A DNA stretch of 53,688 nt from an uncultured Dysosmobacter sp. (GTDB lineage Bacteria > Bacillota > Clostridia > Oscillospirales > Oscillospiraceae). Location: NCBI GenBank assembly GCA_934590165.1, contig CAKTOO010000019.1, positions 1-53,688 of the forward strand, given 5' to 3'. Each line of letters begins with the position of its first letter. Position 1 is the stretch's first letter. Position numbers and translations under genes: made by a program. Below, one piece after another: positions 16,396-24,798 of the stretch. The notes beneath the pieces were generated by a model. The model was not told the DNA's origin and ran no database searches. It saw only the letters and a program-made list of their open reading frames with translations.

Positions 16396-16409
16396 ACTGC
16401 GGCCGCAGT
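16396..16409. repeat. Perfect 14-bp palindrome in the lysA leader
   Basis: ACTGCGGCCGCAGT lies between the lysA promoter and its start codon, so it could be a repressor site or an RNA hairpin near the ribosome-binding site. Confidence 0.5.
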
Positions 16410-16433
16410 CGCGGGCCGGCACGAATATTCCCT

Positions 16434-16463
16434 ATTCTACGGTGAAAGAGGGCCGCCTGTCAA
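16434..16463 (-). promoter_or_regulatory. lysA promoter
   Basis: TTGACA, 18-bp spacer, TAGAAT on the minus strand, about 58 bp before the start. Confidence 0.75.
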
Positions 16464-16557
16464 GAAATTTGGGAAGTAAAGGAGGAAACCGGGCATTTTT
16501 TGATAAAACCGGGGGGAACTGTCTTTTTGTGACGATATTCTTTCGAAAAAACAACCC

Positions 16558-16586
16558 TTGCCTTTCCGGGGTCTACACAGTACAAT
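16558..16586 (+). promoter_or_regulatory. yedF operon promoter
   Basis: TTGCCT, 17-bp spacer, TACAAT, 42 bp before yedF. Confidence 0.65.
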
Positions 16587-16628
16587 GGAGAAAATCAAAC
16601 GCCTGCGGGCGGGAAAAGAGGAACACAC

Positions 16629-17246
16629 ATGGCAAAAATCGTTGTGAACGCGGTGGGGGAGCAGTGCCCCATTCCGGTGGTGAAGGCCACCCGTGCCCTG
16701 CGGGAGATGACGGAGCCGGGGACTCTGGAGGTCCATGTGGACAATGAGATCGCCGTTCAGAACCTGACCCGGATGGCCGGCGGCAATCACCTGCCTGTCC
16801 GCTCGGAAAAAATGGGAGAGAAGGAGTTCGTGGTCATCATGGAGGTGGCGGAGCCGGCGGGCGATGCCCCCCGGCAGGAGTCGGAGCTTGTCTGCGCGGC
16901 GGACAGCCGGGGAGACTTCCTGGTGGCGGTGGACACCGATGTCATGGGCCGGGGCAGCGACGAGCTGGGCCGGATGCTGATGAAGGGCTTCCTCTTTGCC
17001 GTCAGCCAGCTGCCGCGGCTGCCGAAGACCATGCTGTTTTATAACGGCGGCGCCCATCTGACCACGGCGGGCTCCGCTTCCCTGGAGGACCTGAAGAACA
17101 TGGAGGCCCAGGGGGTGGAGATCCTCACCTGCGGCACCTGCCTGAACCACTATGGCCTGACGGAGCAGCTGGCGGTGGGCTCCGTCACCAATATGTACAC
17201 CATTGTGGAAAAACTGGCGGGGGCTGGAAAGGTCATCAAACCGTGA
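16629..17246 (+). CDS. yedF: Selenium-metabolism-type protein YedF
   Basis: A 205-residue two-domain protein. The N-terminal TusA-like domain (about 1-75) has the sulfur/selenium-carrier motif EQCPIPVVKA. The C-terminal DsrE-like domain (about 95-205) ends with a conserved ILTCGTCLNHYGL dithiol. This fusion is the YedF family commonly found beside selenium donor genes. It may pass persulfide or selenide between enzymes. The stop overlaps the next gene by 4 bp (GTGA). Confidence 0.9.
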   Translation: MAKIVVNAVGEQCPIPVVKATRALREMTEPGTLEVHVDNEIAVQNLTRMAGGNHLPVRSEKMGEKEFVVIMEVAEPAGDAPRQESELVCAADSRGDFLVAVDTDVMGRGSDELGRMLMKGFLFAVSQLPRLPKTMLFYNGGAHLTTAGSASLEDLKNMEAQGVEILTCGTCLNHYGLTEQLAVGSVTNMYTIVEKLAGAGKVIKP

Positions 17247-18382
17247 TTTATTTGGACAACGCCGCCACTACCCGTCCCAAGCCGCCCGGCGTGGCGGAGA
17301 CTGTGGCGGCCGCTATGGAAGGCTACGGCAACAGCGGCCGGGGCACCCATGACGAGGCCCTGACGGCTTCCCGGAGCATCTATGCTGTCCGGCGGAAGCT
17401 CGCTGACCTGTTCGGCGCGCCGGGGGCGGAGCGTGTGGCGTTCACGCCCAACTCCACCATGGCGCTGAACATCGCCATCTCCGGCCTGCTGGGGCCGGGG
17501 GACCATGTCATCTCCACCGACTGGGAGCACAACTCTGTCCTGCGGCCCCTGTACCGCCTGCGCCAACAGGGAACGGCGGTGGACTTTGTCCCGGCGGACC
17601 GGCGAGGACGGCTGGACTACGGCGCCTTTTCCCGGCTGCTGCGGCCCAACACCCGGGCCGTGGTCTGCACCCATGGCTCCAACCTTACCGGTGACCTGAC
17701 AGACTTCGGCTTCATCGGGGACTTCTGCCACGGGCACGGCCTGCTGTTGATTCTGGATGCCTCCCAGACGGCGGGGGTGTTTCCCATCCATATGGCGGAG
17801 CAGCACATTGACGTGGTGTGCTTCACCGGCCACAAGAGCCTGCTGGGCCCCCAGGGCACCGGCGGATTGTGTGTGGGGGAGGGGGTGGACATCCGGCCCT
17901 TCTCCGTGGGCGGCACCGGCGTCCAGAGCTTTTCCGAGACCCAGCCGGCGGAGTACCCCACCCGGCTGGAGGCAGGCACCCTCAACGGCCACGGCATCGC
18001 GGGACTGGGGGCGGCCTTGGATTACCTCCGATCCGTGGGGCCGGAGAACGTCCGTGCCCACGAATCGGCCCTGGCCCGTCGGTTTTACGAGGCGGTCCGG
18101 GACATCCCTGGCGTCACGGTGTACGGGGACTTTTCCACGGAGCTCCGGGCGCCCATCGTAACGCTGAACATCGGTGATTATGACTCCGCCTCCGTTTCCG
18201 ACGAGCTGGCGGAGCGGTTCGGCATTGCCACCCGCCCCGGCGCTCACTGCGCGCCCCGGCTTCACCGGGCGTTGGGCACGGCGGAGCAGGGGGCTGTCCG
18301 CTTCTCCTGGGGCTGGGCCAACACGGAGGCGGAGACCGACGCGGCGTCGGAGGCGGTCCGCACCCTGGCGTCGGAGGGCTGA
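17243..18382 (+). CDS. Class V aminotransferase, cysteine desulfurase-like
   Basis: A 379-residue PLP enzyme. The PLP lysine is in CFTGHKSLLGPQG (about residue 198), the N-terminus MIYLDNAATTRPKP is typical of NifS/CsdA relatives, and the C-terminus has RPGAHCAPRLHR with the candidate catalytic cysteine. It should release sulfur (or selenium from selenocysteine) onto an acceptor, plausibly YedF. The GTG start at 17243 is imposed by translational overlap with yedF. The group with yedF and DUF3343 matches selenium-linked clusters, though no selD is present in this window. Confidence 0.88.
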   Translation: MIYLDNAATTRPKPPGVAETVAAAMEGYGNSGRGTHDEALTASRSIYAVRRKLADLFGAPGAERVAFTPNSTMALNIAISGLLGPGDHVISTDWEHNSVLRPLYRLRQQGTAVDFVPADRRGRLDYGAFSRLLRPNTRAVVCTHGSNLTGDLTDFGFIGDFCHGHGLLLILDASQTAGVFPIHMAEQHIDVVCFTGHKSLLGPQGTGGLCVGEGVDIRPFSVGGTGVQSFSETQPAEYPTRLEAGTLNGHGIAGLGAALDYLRSVGPENVRAHESALARRFYEAVRDIPGVTVYGDFSTELRAPIVTLNIGDYDSASVSDELAERFGIATRPGAHCAPRLHRALGTAEQGAVRFSWGWANTEAETDAASEAVRTLASEG

Positions 18383-18384
18383 CC

Positions 18385-18621
18385 ATGCGGGAGAGAACGG
18401 AAAAATGTGTGGTGACCTTCCGTACCACCACCGGCGCCATGGCCATGGAGCGCCTCTGCCGGGAGCAGGGCGTGCCGGGGCGGCTCATTCCCGTGCCCCG
18501 GTCCATCACGGCAGGCTGCGGTATGTGCTGGGCGGCGCCCCGGGAGGCCCGGGAGGCCGTGGAGAACCTGGTGATAAAAGAACACTTGGATGTGGACGGC
18601 ATTTATGCTATAATCCTCTAG
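18385..18621 (+). CDS. DUF3343 protein, putative Se/S carrier-like
   Basis: A 78-residue protein, third in the yedF operon, starting 2 bp after the aminotransferase stop. It has the family layout of an N-terminal beta strand (CVVTFRTTTGAMAMERLC), a PVPRSITAGCGMCWAAP segment with a Cys-x-x-Cys, and a C-terminal helix ending IYAIIL. The family co-occurs with YedF and class V aminotransferases, so a carrier role is likely but unproven. Confidence 0.85.
   Translation: MRERTEKCVVTFRTTTGAMAMERLCREQGVPGRLIPVPRSITAGCGMCWAAPREAREAVENLVIKEHLDVDGIYAIIL
18586..18614 (+). promoter_or_regulatory. Internal promoter for the Cys4 protein
   Basis: TTGGAT, 17-bp spacer, TATAAT within the 3' end of the DUF3343 gene, 24 bp before ATG at 18639. 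Confidence 0.6.
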
Positions 18622-18638
18622 CGAAGGGGAGGATGGAT

Positions 18639-18812
18639 ATGGCAGCCAATTGCGAAGAATGCGTCAATTACGATTACGATGACGAAACGGAGTCCTATTA
18701 CTGTACCATGGACCTGGATGAGGACGAGATGGAGCGGTTCCTCCGCAGCGCCAACGACGCCTGTCCCTTTTACCGGCCGGGTGATGATTACAAAACAGCC
18801 CGGCGGCAGTGA
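18639..18812 (+). CDS. Small acidic Cys4 protein, DUF6472-like
   Basis: A 57-residue acidic protein with CEEC near the start, one Cys in YYCTMDLDEDEMERF and one in ACPFY. The four cysteines suggest a zinc- or iron-binding site. The pattern resembles DUF6472, a short clostridial family of unknown function. AAGGGGAGG lies 6 bp before ATG at 18639. It may be transcribed both from its own promoter and with the selenium-type operon. Confidence 0.72.
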   Translation: MAANCEECVNYDYDDETESYYCTMDLDEDEMERFLRSANDACPFYRPGDDYKTARRQ

Positions 18813-18823
18813 GGAGGATAACG

Positions 18824-19342
18824 ATGGAACTAGTGGACTTGTATGATGAAAACCGCGCCCCTCTGGGAAAAACGGCGGAGCGCTATGGAAAAAAAGGCCC
18901 CGGCGAGTACCGCACGGTGGTCCATGTGTGCCTGTTCGACAGCCAGGGGCGGCTGCTGATCCAGAAGCGGACCGCCGGCAAGCGGGTCTGGCCGGGGATG
19001 TGGGATGTATCCGTGGGCGGCGGTGTGGACGCCGGCGAGACCAGCCGCCAGGGGGCGGAGCGGGAGTTCCGGGAGGAGCTGGGTGTTTCCCTGGACCTCG
19101 GCGGCCTGCGGCCTACGGTAACGGTGAATTTCGGCGGCGGCTTTGATGATTTTTTCATAGTGCAAAAGGACTTGGACACTGCCGCTTTCCGCTTACAGGC
19201 GGAGGAGGTGGACGCCGTCCGGTGGGTGACGCTGCCGGAGCTTTTGACCATGGTGGACGGGGGAAGTTTTATTCCCTATCCCAAGAGCTTTCTGAGCTTC
19301 CTCTTTGACATGCGGAACAGCTTTGGCTTTCCCACAAAATAA
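18824..19342 (+). CDS. NUDIX hydrolase
   Basis: A 172-residue protein with a complete Nudix box, G-x5-E-x7-REUxEExGU, in GGGVDAGETSRQGAEREFREELGV region (residues about 66-89). Together with the N-terminal VDLYDENRAPLGKT this is typical of the isopentenyl-diphosphate-isomerase-like or YfcD-like branch. The substrate is an unidentified nucleoside-diphosphate-linked compound. ATG at 18824 follows GAGGAGG. It is the last gene of the run that begins at 18639. Confidence 0.9.
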   Translation: MELVDLYDENRAPLGKTAERYGKKGPGEYRTVVHVCLFDSQGRLLIQKRTAGKRVWPGMWDVSVGGGVDAGETSRQGAEREFREELGVSLDLGGLRPTVTVNFGGGFDDFFIVQKDLDTAAFRLQAEEVDAVRWVTLPELLTMVDGGSFIPYPKSFLSFLFDMRNSFGFPTK

Positions 19343-19345
19343 AGA

Positions 19346-19380
19346 ACAAAATGCCGGGAGCATCGCTCCCGGCGTTTTGT
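19346..19380. terminator. Bidirectional terminator
   Basis: GCCGGGAG/CTCCCGGC stem flanked by ACAAAA and TTTTGT. It serves NUDIX on the plus strand and the SSB-like gene on the minus strand. Confidence 0.85.
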
Positions 19381-19389
19381 TGGATCTCC

Positions 19390-20001
19390 TTACGGCTCTG
19401 GTTGGGGGGCCTCCAAAAGATGCATCATAGAGACCTCATAGGCAGTCCGTTCCTCGGTGCCTGCCTCAGTGACCTTGTGGTAAAGGCGGCTTTGAACGCG
19501 GCCATCCAGGGCCAGCGGGTCTCCCACCTGGAGGTGGCTGGCCCGCAGCGCCAGCTGTCCCCAGGCGATGACAGGCAGGTAGTCTGCCCGGCCGTAGCGG
19601 CGGGGGACTGCCAGCATCAGGTCGCAGATGCTGCGGCCCAGGGGCGTTTTGCGGAAAATAGGGGCCTTGCACAGTGCGCCGGAGAGGACGATGCGGTTGC
19701 AGGGCTGTCCGGTGGGAGGCTCTGCCTCCGTGGCGTATACGCTGAGGACCAGCCGGTTTCCCACGCCGGTGCGGTTGTTGAAGGAGCGCAGCTGTCCCCG
19801 GACACGGAGGGCGTGTCCGCCCTCTACCTGGGAAAGCAGGGACTCCGGTACCAGCACCGGCAGCAGGTCCGCCTGGCCGGACAGCCGGGGGATATCCAGG
19901 AAGAAACGGTAAAAGCGGGCACCGTGGTTTTCGTGGGAAAATTCCGGCTGGCCGGATACGCTCCCCTCCAGCAGGACATCGTTTGTTTTGGCAGTTGTCA
20001 T
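19390..20001 (-). CDS. Tandem OB-fold single-strand-binding-like protein
   Basis: A 203-residue protein with two SSB-like OB folds: about 9-95 (VLLEGSVSGQPEFSHENHG) and about 103-190 (IVLSGALCKAPIFRKTPLG, DYLPVIAWGQLA). The second repeat keeps the SSB strand pattern better. It lacks the usual acidic SSB C-terminal tip. It may bind single-stranded DNA in repair or replication, but is not the housekeeping ssb. ATG at 20001 has only a weak GGTGG-type site. Confidence 0.72.
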   Translation of the reverse strand: MTTAKTNDVLLEGSVSGQPEFSHENHGARFYRFFLDIPRLSGQADLLPVLVPESLLSQVEGGHALRVRGQLRSFNNRTGVGNRLVLSVYATEAEPPTGQPCNRIVLSGALCKAPIFRKTPLGRSICDLMLAVPRRYGRADYLPVIAWGQLALRASHLQVGDPLALDGRVQSRLYHKVTEAGTEERTAYEVSMMHLLEAPQPEP

Positions 20002-20062
20002 CGTCGTCCACCTCTCGGTCGTGATGGTGCAGTGTATGATGGACGGCGGATGGATAGACCTC

Positions 20063-20091
20063 TTGTATGTGGGGAAATTATTAGATATAAT
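20063..20091 (+). promoter_or_regulatory. Promoter of the DUF2974 gene
   Basis: TTGTAT, 17-bp spacer, consensus TATAAT, 32 bp before the start at 20123. Confidence 0.75.
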
Positions 20092-20122
20092 ATCGTATAT
20101 TCAGCAGCTGGGGAGGACGGCT

Positions 20123-21307
20123 ATGGCAAACCTATTGGACTATCTGGACTGGCGGGGAGACCTGACGCTGGAGCAGGCGCCGTTCAACGAAGTGGATAAT
20201 CTCATTTTGGCGGAGCTGTCCTTTGTGGACTTCAACGGCATCGTCCCGCCTCCCGGCGAGGGGGACAGCGTGCCGCTCCATCAGGCGGCGGAGGCGTTTT
20301 TTGAGGCCATTCCCGCCGGGGAAACCATCGACATGGGCGTTCTGGTGCCGGCCGCCATTCCGGATATGCTGCGGAAGATGGCAGCGTCCAGACGGTTCCG
20401 GGACATGAAGCTCAACTGCTTTGTGAGCTGGCTGGATACGGAGAAGGCGGAGCAGTTCGCCGCGCTGACCATCGAGACCGGGGACGGTCTTTTATACCTG
20501 TCCTTTCGGGGGACGGACGATACCCTGGCCGGCTGGAAGGAGGATTTCCTTCTGGCCTGCCTGCCGGAGATCCCCGCCCAAAAAATGGCGGTGCAGTACG
20601 TGCGGGATGTGGCCCGGCAGTATCCCTGCAAACGCCTGCGGCTGGGCGGCCACTCCAAGGGCGGCAATCTGGCGGTATACGCCGGGGTATATGCTCCCGG
20701 CTCTGTCCAAAAGCGCATCCACGCCATCTGGTCCAACGACGGCCCCGGTTTCCACGATGACTTGCTGGACCTGCCGGAGCACCAGCGGGTGGCGGACCGC
20801 ATCGTGTCCATCGTGCCTAAATCCTCGGTGGTGGGGATGCTGCTGGAGCATGAGGAGGATTACACCGTGGTGGACAGCAGCCAACAGGGCCTCATGCAGC
20901 ACGACGGTTTTTCCTGGGAGGTACTGGGAGACCATTTCGTGAAGCTCCGCAGCGTCACCCGGCAGGGGCACCTGAACGACCTGACGCTGAAGGAGTGGGT
21001 CCACAACATGCCTCTGGACCAGCGGGAAAAATTCGTGGATGGCCTTTTCACCGTGCTGTCCGCCTCCGGCGCCGTGACGCTGACGGATCTGAAGGAGGAG
21101 AGCCTCAAGGCGGCGGGGGCCATGGTCCGAGCCATGAAGGATATGGAAAAGGACACCCGGGACGCGCTGATCTACGCGATCCGGCTGCTGTTCCGCTGCA
21201 ACGCCAAGGTGCTGCTGGAGGAGTGGCAGCAGGACTATGAGAAAAAGCCCCGGAAAAAGTGGAGCCGGAAGAAGAAAGATGAGCAGGAGAGAGACGAACT
21301 TCCCTGA
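20123..21307 (+). CDS. DUF2974 (Mbeg1-like) alpha/beta hydrolase
   Basis: A 394-residue predicted lipase-fold protein. The nucleophile elbow is GGHSKGGN (about residue 178-185, Ser nucleophile) and an oxyanion-strand segment YLSFRGTDDTLAGWKEDF precedes it, matching Mbeg1-like/DUF2974 proteins. It could be a cytosolic esterase or lipase; the substrate is unknown. The C-terminus is strongly basic (KKPRKKWSRKKKDEQ). ATG at 20123 follows GGGGAGG. Monocistronic. Confidence 0.85.
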   Translation: MANLLDYLDWRGDLTLEQAPFNEVDNLILAELSFVDFNGIVPPPGEGDSVPLHQAAEAFFEAIPAGETIDMGVLVPAAIPDMLRKMAASRRFRDMKLNCFVSWLDTEKAEQFAALTIETGDGLLYLSFRGTDDTLAGWKEDFLLACLPEIPAQKMAVQYVRDVARQYPCKRLRLGGHSKGGNLAVYAGVYAPGSVQKRIHAIWSNDGPGFHDDLLDLPEHQRVADRIVSIVPKSSVVGMLLEHEEDYTVVDSSQQGLMQHDGFSWEVLGDHFVKLRSVTRQGHLNDLTLKEWVHNMPLDQREKFVDGLFTVLSASGAVTLTDLKEESLKAAGAMVRAMKDMEKDTRDALIYAIRLLFRCNAKVLLEEWQQDYEKKPRKKWSRKKKDEQERDELP

Positions 21308-21310
21308 TCG

Positions 21311-21353
21311 AAAGGGAGCCATGCGTTTGTAAAGCAAACGCATGGCTCCTTTT
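21311..21353 (+). terminator. Terminator after the DUF2974 gene
   Basis: GGAGCCATGCGTTTG pairs perfectly with CAAACGCATGGCTCC and is followed by TTTTC. Confidence 0.9.
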
Positions 21354-21415
21354 CTCGGTGCAGACAGGAACGATAGGGGCTGAAGCCTGCGCTCTGCCTT
21401 GAAATATGGTCATTC

Positions 21416-22558
21416 TTACCTTTCGGACTGATGGGAAACCCCTGGCGATTCACAAACCTGCTTTGTTGCGGATAGTTCTTCAATATGGTATGATTCCCAA
21501 TTATCTTCTTGTAATATTAAATGAAGCAAGTGAGAATAATTAGCCAATGTATCTTTTGCACGATCCCCATATTCGTTTTCTATAAAAGACAAATCATCTT
21601 TATCTGAATGCATAATCAACCCGTGTTTTTCAGTTTCCACAGGTAAACCATTGAGCCAATTATTTGCTTCAAAATAAATATAAGGAATTCCTAAATCACT
21701 AAAATGAGCATGGTCACTTCGCTTTTGACCTGTTGGATGAGGATAATCAACATTTCCTTCTGGCGTCAATTGCATTGGTAAATTTGCCTTTTTTGCAATT
21801 TCATATGCCTTTTTTACAGCTTCCACATTTTCAACAACACCTTTATCGTTTATGCTTCCTCCATACAAATAAAGATTATCTCCTGCAAGAATACTATCTA
21901 TGTTTATCATTAACACAATATTGCCTTTTTCTTTCTCTTTAAGAGAATTAACATATTCTCTTGAGCCATGCATTCCTGTTTCTTCTGCACCAAAGAATAC
22001 ATATCTAATCGTATATTGTGTTTCAACATCTATCATTCGTAATGCATTTTCTAATGCAACAGCTACACCTGACCCATTATCATCTACGCCATGTGTTCCC
22101 GCACTATCATAATGAGCTCCAACAATAATGGTTTTTTCCGATTCACCGTTTTTAACTACTTCAATATTTTGACTTGATTGACTATTTTTACCACCATCAA
22201 ATGCATTTTCTACTGATTCATCCATCAAAGGAACACCTTCTTCTATATCAAAGGATTTTATTTTTATATCATTTTCGGAATACCCTCCATTTAACAGAAC
22301 AGCCGATATAAACGAAGCCATTTCCTTTTCTTTTTCAGTACCTGCAATCCGTCCGGGCAAATTCTCTTGAATATATTCCAAAAATGTGTATGACTGTATT
22401 CCATAATCTTCTTGCTTCAAACTCTCTGCTATTTCTTGTGTAAGACTCAAAGCTTTTGCATTATCCATTATTATCGCTACATGTTTGTCACTACACCCTG
22501 ATAACAAAGAGCATAAAATACTCGTAGATAAAATAATAGTGCACAGTTTTTTCTTCAT
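21416..22558 (-). CDS. M28 family metallopeptidase lipoprotein
   Basis: A 380-residue secreted lipoprotein with signal peptide and lipobox LLSGC (Cys about 22). Zinc-aminopeptidase motifs are GAHYDSAG (His, Asp), GVDDNGSG (bridging Asp), FGAEETGMHGSREY (catalytic Glu) and a late MHSDKDDL. It would trim peptides outside the cell. Codon use is AT-rich, unlike flanking genes, and an AAAGGAG lies unusually far (about 14 bp) from ATG. The last 20 or so residues run into GC-rich host sequence, suggesting the native 3' end was lost on insertion. Confidence 0.88.
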   Translation of the reverse strand: MKKKLCTIILSTSILCSLLSGCSDKHVAIIMDNAKALSLTQEIAESLKQEDYGIQSYTFLEYIQENLPGRIAGTEKEKEMASFISAVLLNGGYSENDIKIKSFDIEEGVPLMDESVENAFDGGKNSQSSQNIEVVKNGESEKTIIVGAHYDSAGTHGVDDNGSGVAVALENALRMIDVETQYTIRYVFFGAEETGMHGSREYVNSLKEKEKGNIVLMINIDSILAGDNLYLYGGSINDKGVVENVEAVKKAYEIAKKANLPMQLTPEGNVDYPHPTGQKRSDHAHFSDLGIPYIYFEANNWLNGLPVETEKHGLIMHSDKDDLSFIENEYGDRAKDTLANYSHLLHLILQEDNWESYHIEELSATKQVCESPGVSHQSER

Positions 22559-22786
22559 AATATTTCGATTAAATCTCCTTTATATCTTCAAATTTGTTGC
22601 CATATTAAAATTATATCATAAAGGCATGTGAATTTCTATACGGTAGTTTATCTGCATGAGTGATAGTGTGCCAATGTAACGCTATTGCCTAATGAAAACC
22701 CTTATTTTATTACTATCTGCAAGGCAAAATACAGTAGGTAAGAGGTTTCCCTACCCACTGTATTTTAGTATAATAAAACGTTACAC

Positions 22787-23170
22787 TTATTTGTTGTAAA
22801 TAAGTTCACTACACACAATTTCTCTCGCCCTTGCTTGTATCTCGTTCATTCTTCCAATCCACAACATCGGGTTTTCTGCTTTGAGTTGTTCGGTCACACC
22901 CTCCTTATCAGCCATTTGTTCGACCAATCGGAACATCATTTCCGTTGCCTGCTCGTCAATATCAGCAAGATAACAGTTCAATTTTCCGCTTGTGAGAAGC
23001 GTGGTGTAAACTGTCCGTTTATGTTCCTGTAAATAGCGTTTGTGTCGCTGTCCCCATAAGCCGATAGGCTTGTATTCTTTTTCGAGTGGTAAAGCAAGAC
23101 AAGGAATATAATAATCTCCTTGTAGTTCATACCAAAGACCATTGCTTTCACCATAAATGTACTTATCCAT
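22787..23170 (-). CDS. TnpV-like transposon protein
   Basis: A 127-residue protein resembling TnpV, a small protein carried by clostridial mobilisable transposons. Motifs include YYIPCLALPLEKEYKPIGLWGQRHKRYLQEHK and a C-terminal helical half; only the first part is diagnostic (IGLWGQRHKRYL). Its biochemical role is unknown. ATG at 23170 follows GGAGGA. No transposase or conjugation gene accompanies it, so it marks the remains of a mobile element. Confidence 0.75.
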   Translation of the reverse strand: MDKYIYGESNGLWYELQGDYYIPCLALPLEKEYKPIGLWGQRHKRYLQEHKRTVYTTLLTSGKLNCYLADIDEQATEMMFRLVEQMADKEGVTEQLKAENPMLWIGRMNEIQARAREIVCSELIYNK

Positions 23171-23554
23171 TAAAAAATCCTCCGTTATAATATATTCGCA
23201 CATACATCACATTTCCCCGATTGCCACATTCTGTTATATCTTGTTATGAGATTTTCTTTCCCTTGATTTTGCCCTTATAAGCAGGCAGGGAAAGAGTAAA
23301 CTTGTGTGAAATCATATAAAGGGATACGGCGAACACATTGCGATAAATCCTTTATTTTCAAGGCTTTTGGAGGATTTTATTAACGCCCTATGAGTGGCGG
23401 TAACCACTTATAAAATCATAGTTTTCAAATTCCAGTTTATAGGGCAGTCCTGCTTTAGGACTGCCCTCGTTGCACAGGCAGGAGTTGTGTGAAAGGGTAA
23501 ATGAAATTGGGAATCAGCCCATATCAGCACAAAAGGGACGAACTATGTGCCTCC
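23171..23554. other. AT-rich non-coding remnant of a mobile element
   Basis: No supported gene. The stretch keeps the low GC of the island and holds a terminator-like dyad AGGGCAGTCC/GGACTGCCCT at 23441-23467. GC content rises to the chromosomal level near 23550, which probably marks the island's right edge. Confidence 0.5.
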
Positions 23555-23583
23555 TTTACAAACCGCTGCGGGGATGTTATACT
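23555..23583 (+). promoter_or_regulatory. Promoter of the sugar-kinase-like gene
   Basis: TTTACA, 17-bp spacer, TATACT. A second TATAAT occurs at about 23597. Confidence 0.7.
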
Positions 23584-23661
23584 ACAAAATTACAGTATAA
23601 TCGATGATTCTGTGCCTGTGCACAGAGCGGTTGAGATAGAGAAGACGGAGGGAACATCCCT

Positions 23662-24747
23662 GTGGAGTTGAAGGACAAGCTGCAAAAGGTCTGCGAGGCA
23701 TTCCGCATCGAGGGTAAATTCGTAGGCTATGAGCAGATCAAGGCCGGCAATGTGAACTGGACCTATAAGGTCACCTACCGCCGCGCCGGCGGCCAGGCGA
23801 AGCAATACATCGTACAGCGCGTGAATACTTACGCGTTCCGCAAGCCGGAGCAGCTCATGCACAATGCCGACCTGGTGACAGAGCACATCCGGGCCAAAAA
23901 GCAGGGGCAGACTGCTCTCCACTACCACCACACCCAGGAGCGCAAGACATTCATTTACGACGAGGAGAACTGCTTCTGGCGCCTGTGCAACTTTATCCCC
24001 TCCATCACATACAGCGAGACCCTGGACGAAAAGATCCTGCGGCAGACCGGCGCCGCCTTCGGCGAGTTCCAGATGCTGCTGTCGGATTTCCCGGCCACGG
24101 AGCTGTACGAGACCATCCCCAACTTCCACAATACGCCCAAGCGGCTGGAGACCTTGTTTGCCGACGCGGAGAAGGACCCCTGCGGCCGGGCGTCGGAGGT
24201 CCGGGAGGAACTTGCCTATATCGCCTCTGTGCGGGAGGAGGCCGAGCAGCTGACCCGTATGCATGAGCAGGGCCGCCTGCCCATCCGGGTCACCCACAAC
24301 GACACAAAAATCAACAACGTCCTCTTTGACGAAAACACCCACGAGGCCCTGGCCATCGTGGACCTGGATACGGTCATGCCAGGCTTGGTGGGCCACGATT
24401 TCGGCGACGGCATCCGCTTTGCCACCAATTTTGTGACGGAGGACTGTCCCGACTGGCAGCGGGCCGGCTGCGATTTGGAGAAATTCCGCCAGTTCACAGA
24501 AGGTTTTTTGTCCCAGGTGTCTGGGATGCTGACCATTGAGGAGCGCCGCTCCCTGGCGCTGAGCGTGTTCTCCATTACAGTGGAGCTGGCCAGCCGCTTC
24601 CTGGACGATTACCTGGTGGGGGACCTGTATTTCAACATCCACTACCCGGACCACAACCTGGTGCGGACCCGGTGCCAGCTGGCCATGGCCAAGGATGTGC
24701 ACCGGAAGCTGCCTCAGATGCAGGCCATCATAGATGCCTGCCGGTAA
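23662..24747 (+). CDS. Aminoglycoside-phosphotransferase-fold kinase (NahK-like)
   Basis: A 361-residue APH/choline-kinase-fold enzyme resembling N-acetylhexosamine 1-kinases. The catalytic loop is RVTHNDTKINNVLFD (about 211-225, Asp base) and the metal-binding DLDTVMPGLVGHDFGD follows. An N-terminal IKAGNVNWTYKV nucleotide loop is present. It could phosphorylate GlcNAc/GalNAc at C1 or another small hydroxyl substrate. GTG at 23662 follows GGAGGG by 8 bp. It is alone in its transcript, so substrate evidence from neighbours is lacking. Confidence 0.8.
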   Translation: MELKDKLQKVCEAFRIEGKFVGYEQIKAGNVNWTYKVTYRRAGGQAKQYIVQRVNTYAFRKPEQLMHNADLVTEHIRAKKQGQTALHYHHTQERKTFIYDEENCFWRLCNFIPSITYSETLDEKILRQTGAAFGEFQMLLSDFPATELYETIPNFHNTPKRLETLFADAEKDPCGRASEVREELAYIASVREEAEQLTRMHEQGRLPIRVTHNDTKINNVLFDENTHEALAIVDLDTVMPGLVGHDFGDGIRFATNFVTEDCPDWQRAGCDLEKFRQFTEGFLSQVSGMLTIEERRSLALSVFSITVELASRFLDDYLVGDLYFNIHYPDHNLVRTRCQLAMAKDVHRKLPQMQAIIDACR

Positions 24748-24756
24748 AACAGAATG

Positions 24757-24798
24757 AAAAAACGCTCCCGGCGGATGGTCCGCCGGGAGCGTTTTTTC
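24757..24798. terminator. Bidirectional terminator
   Basis: AACGCTCCCGGCGGA pairs with TCCGCCGGGAGCGTT, flanked by A and T runs. It lies between two convergent genes and overlaps the amidohydrolase stop. Confidence 0.88.

Noticed and set aside
16629..18621. In-frame TGA as selenocysteine in the selenium-type operon
   Set aside because: All three proteins are full length with ordinary stops; no internal TGA with a downstream SECIS-like hairpin was seen.
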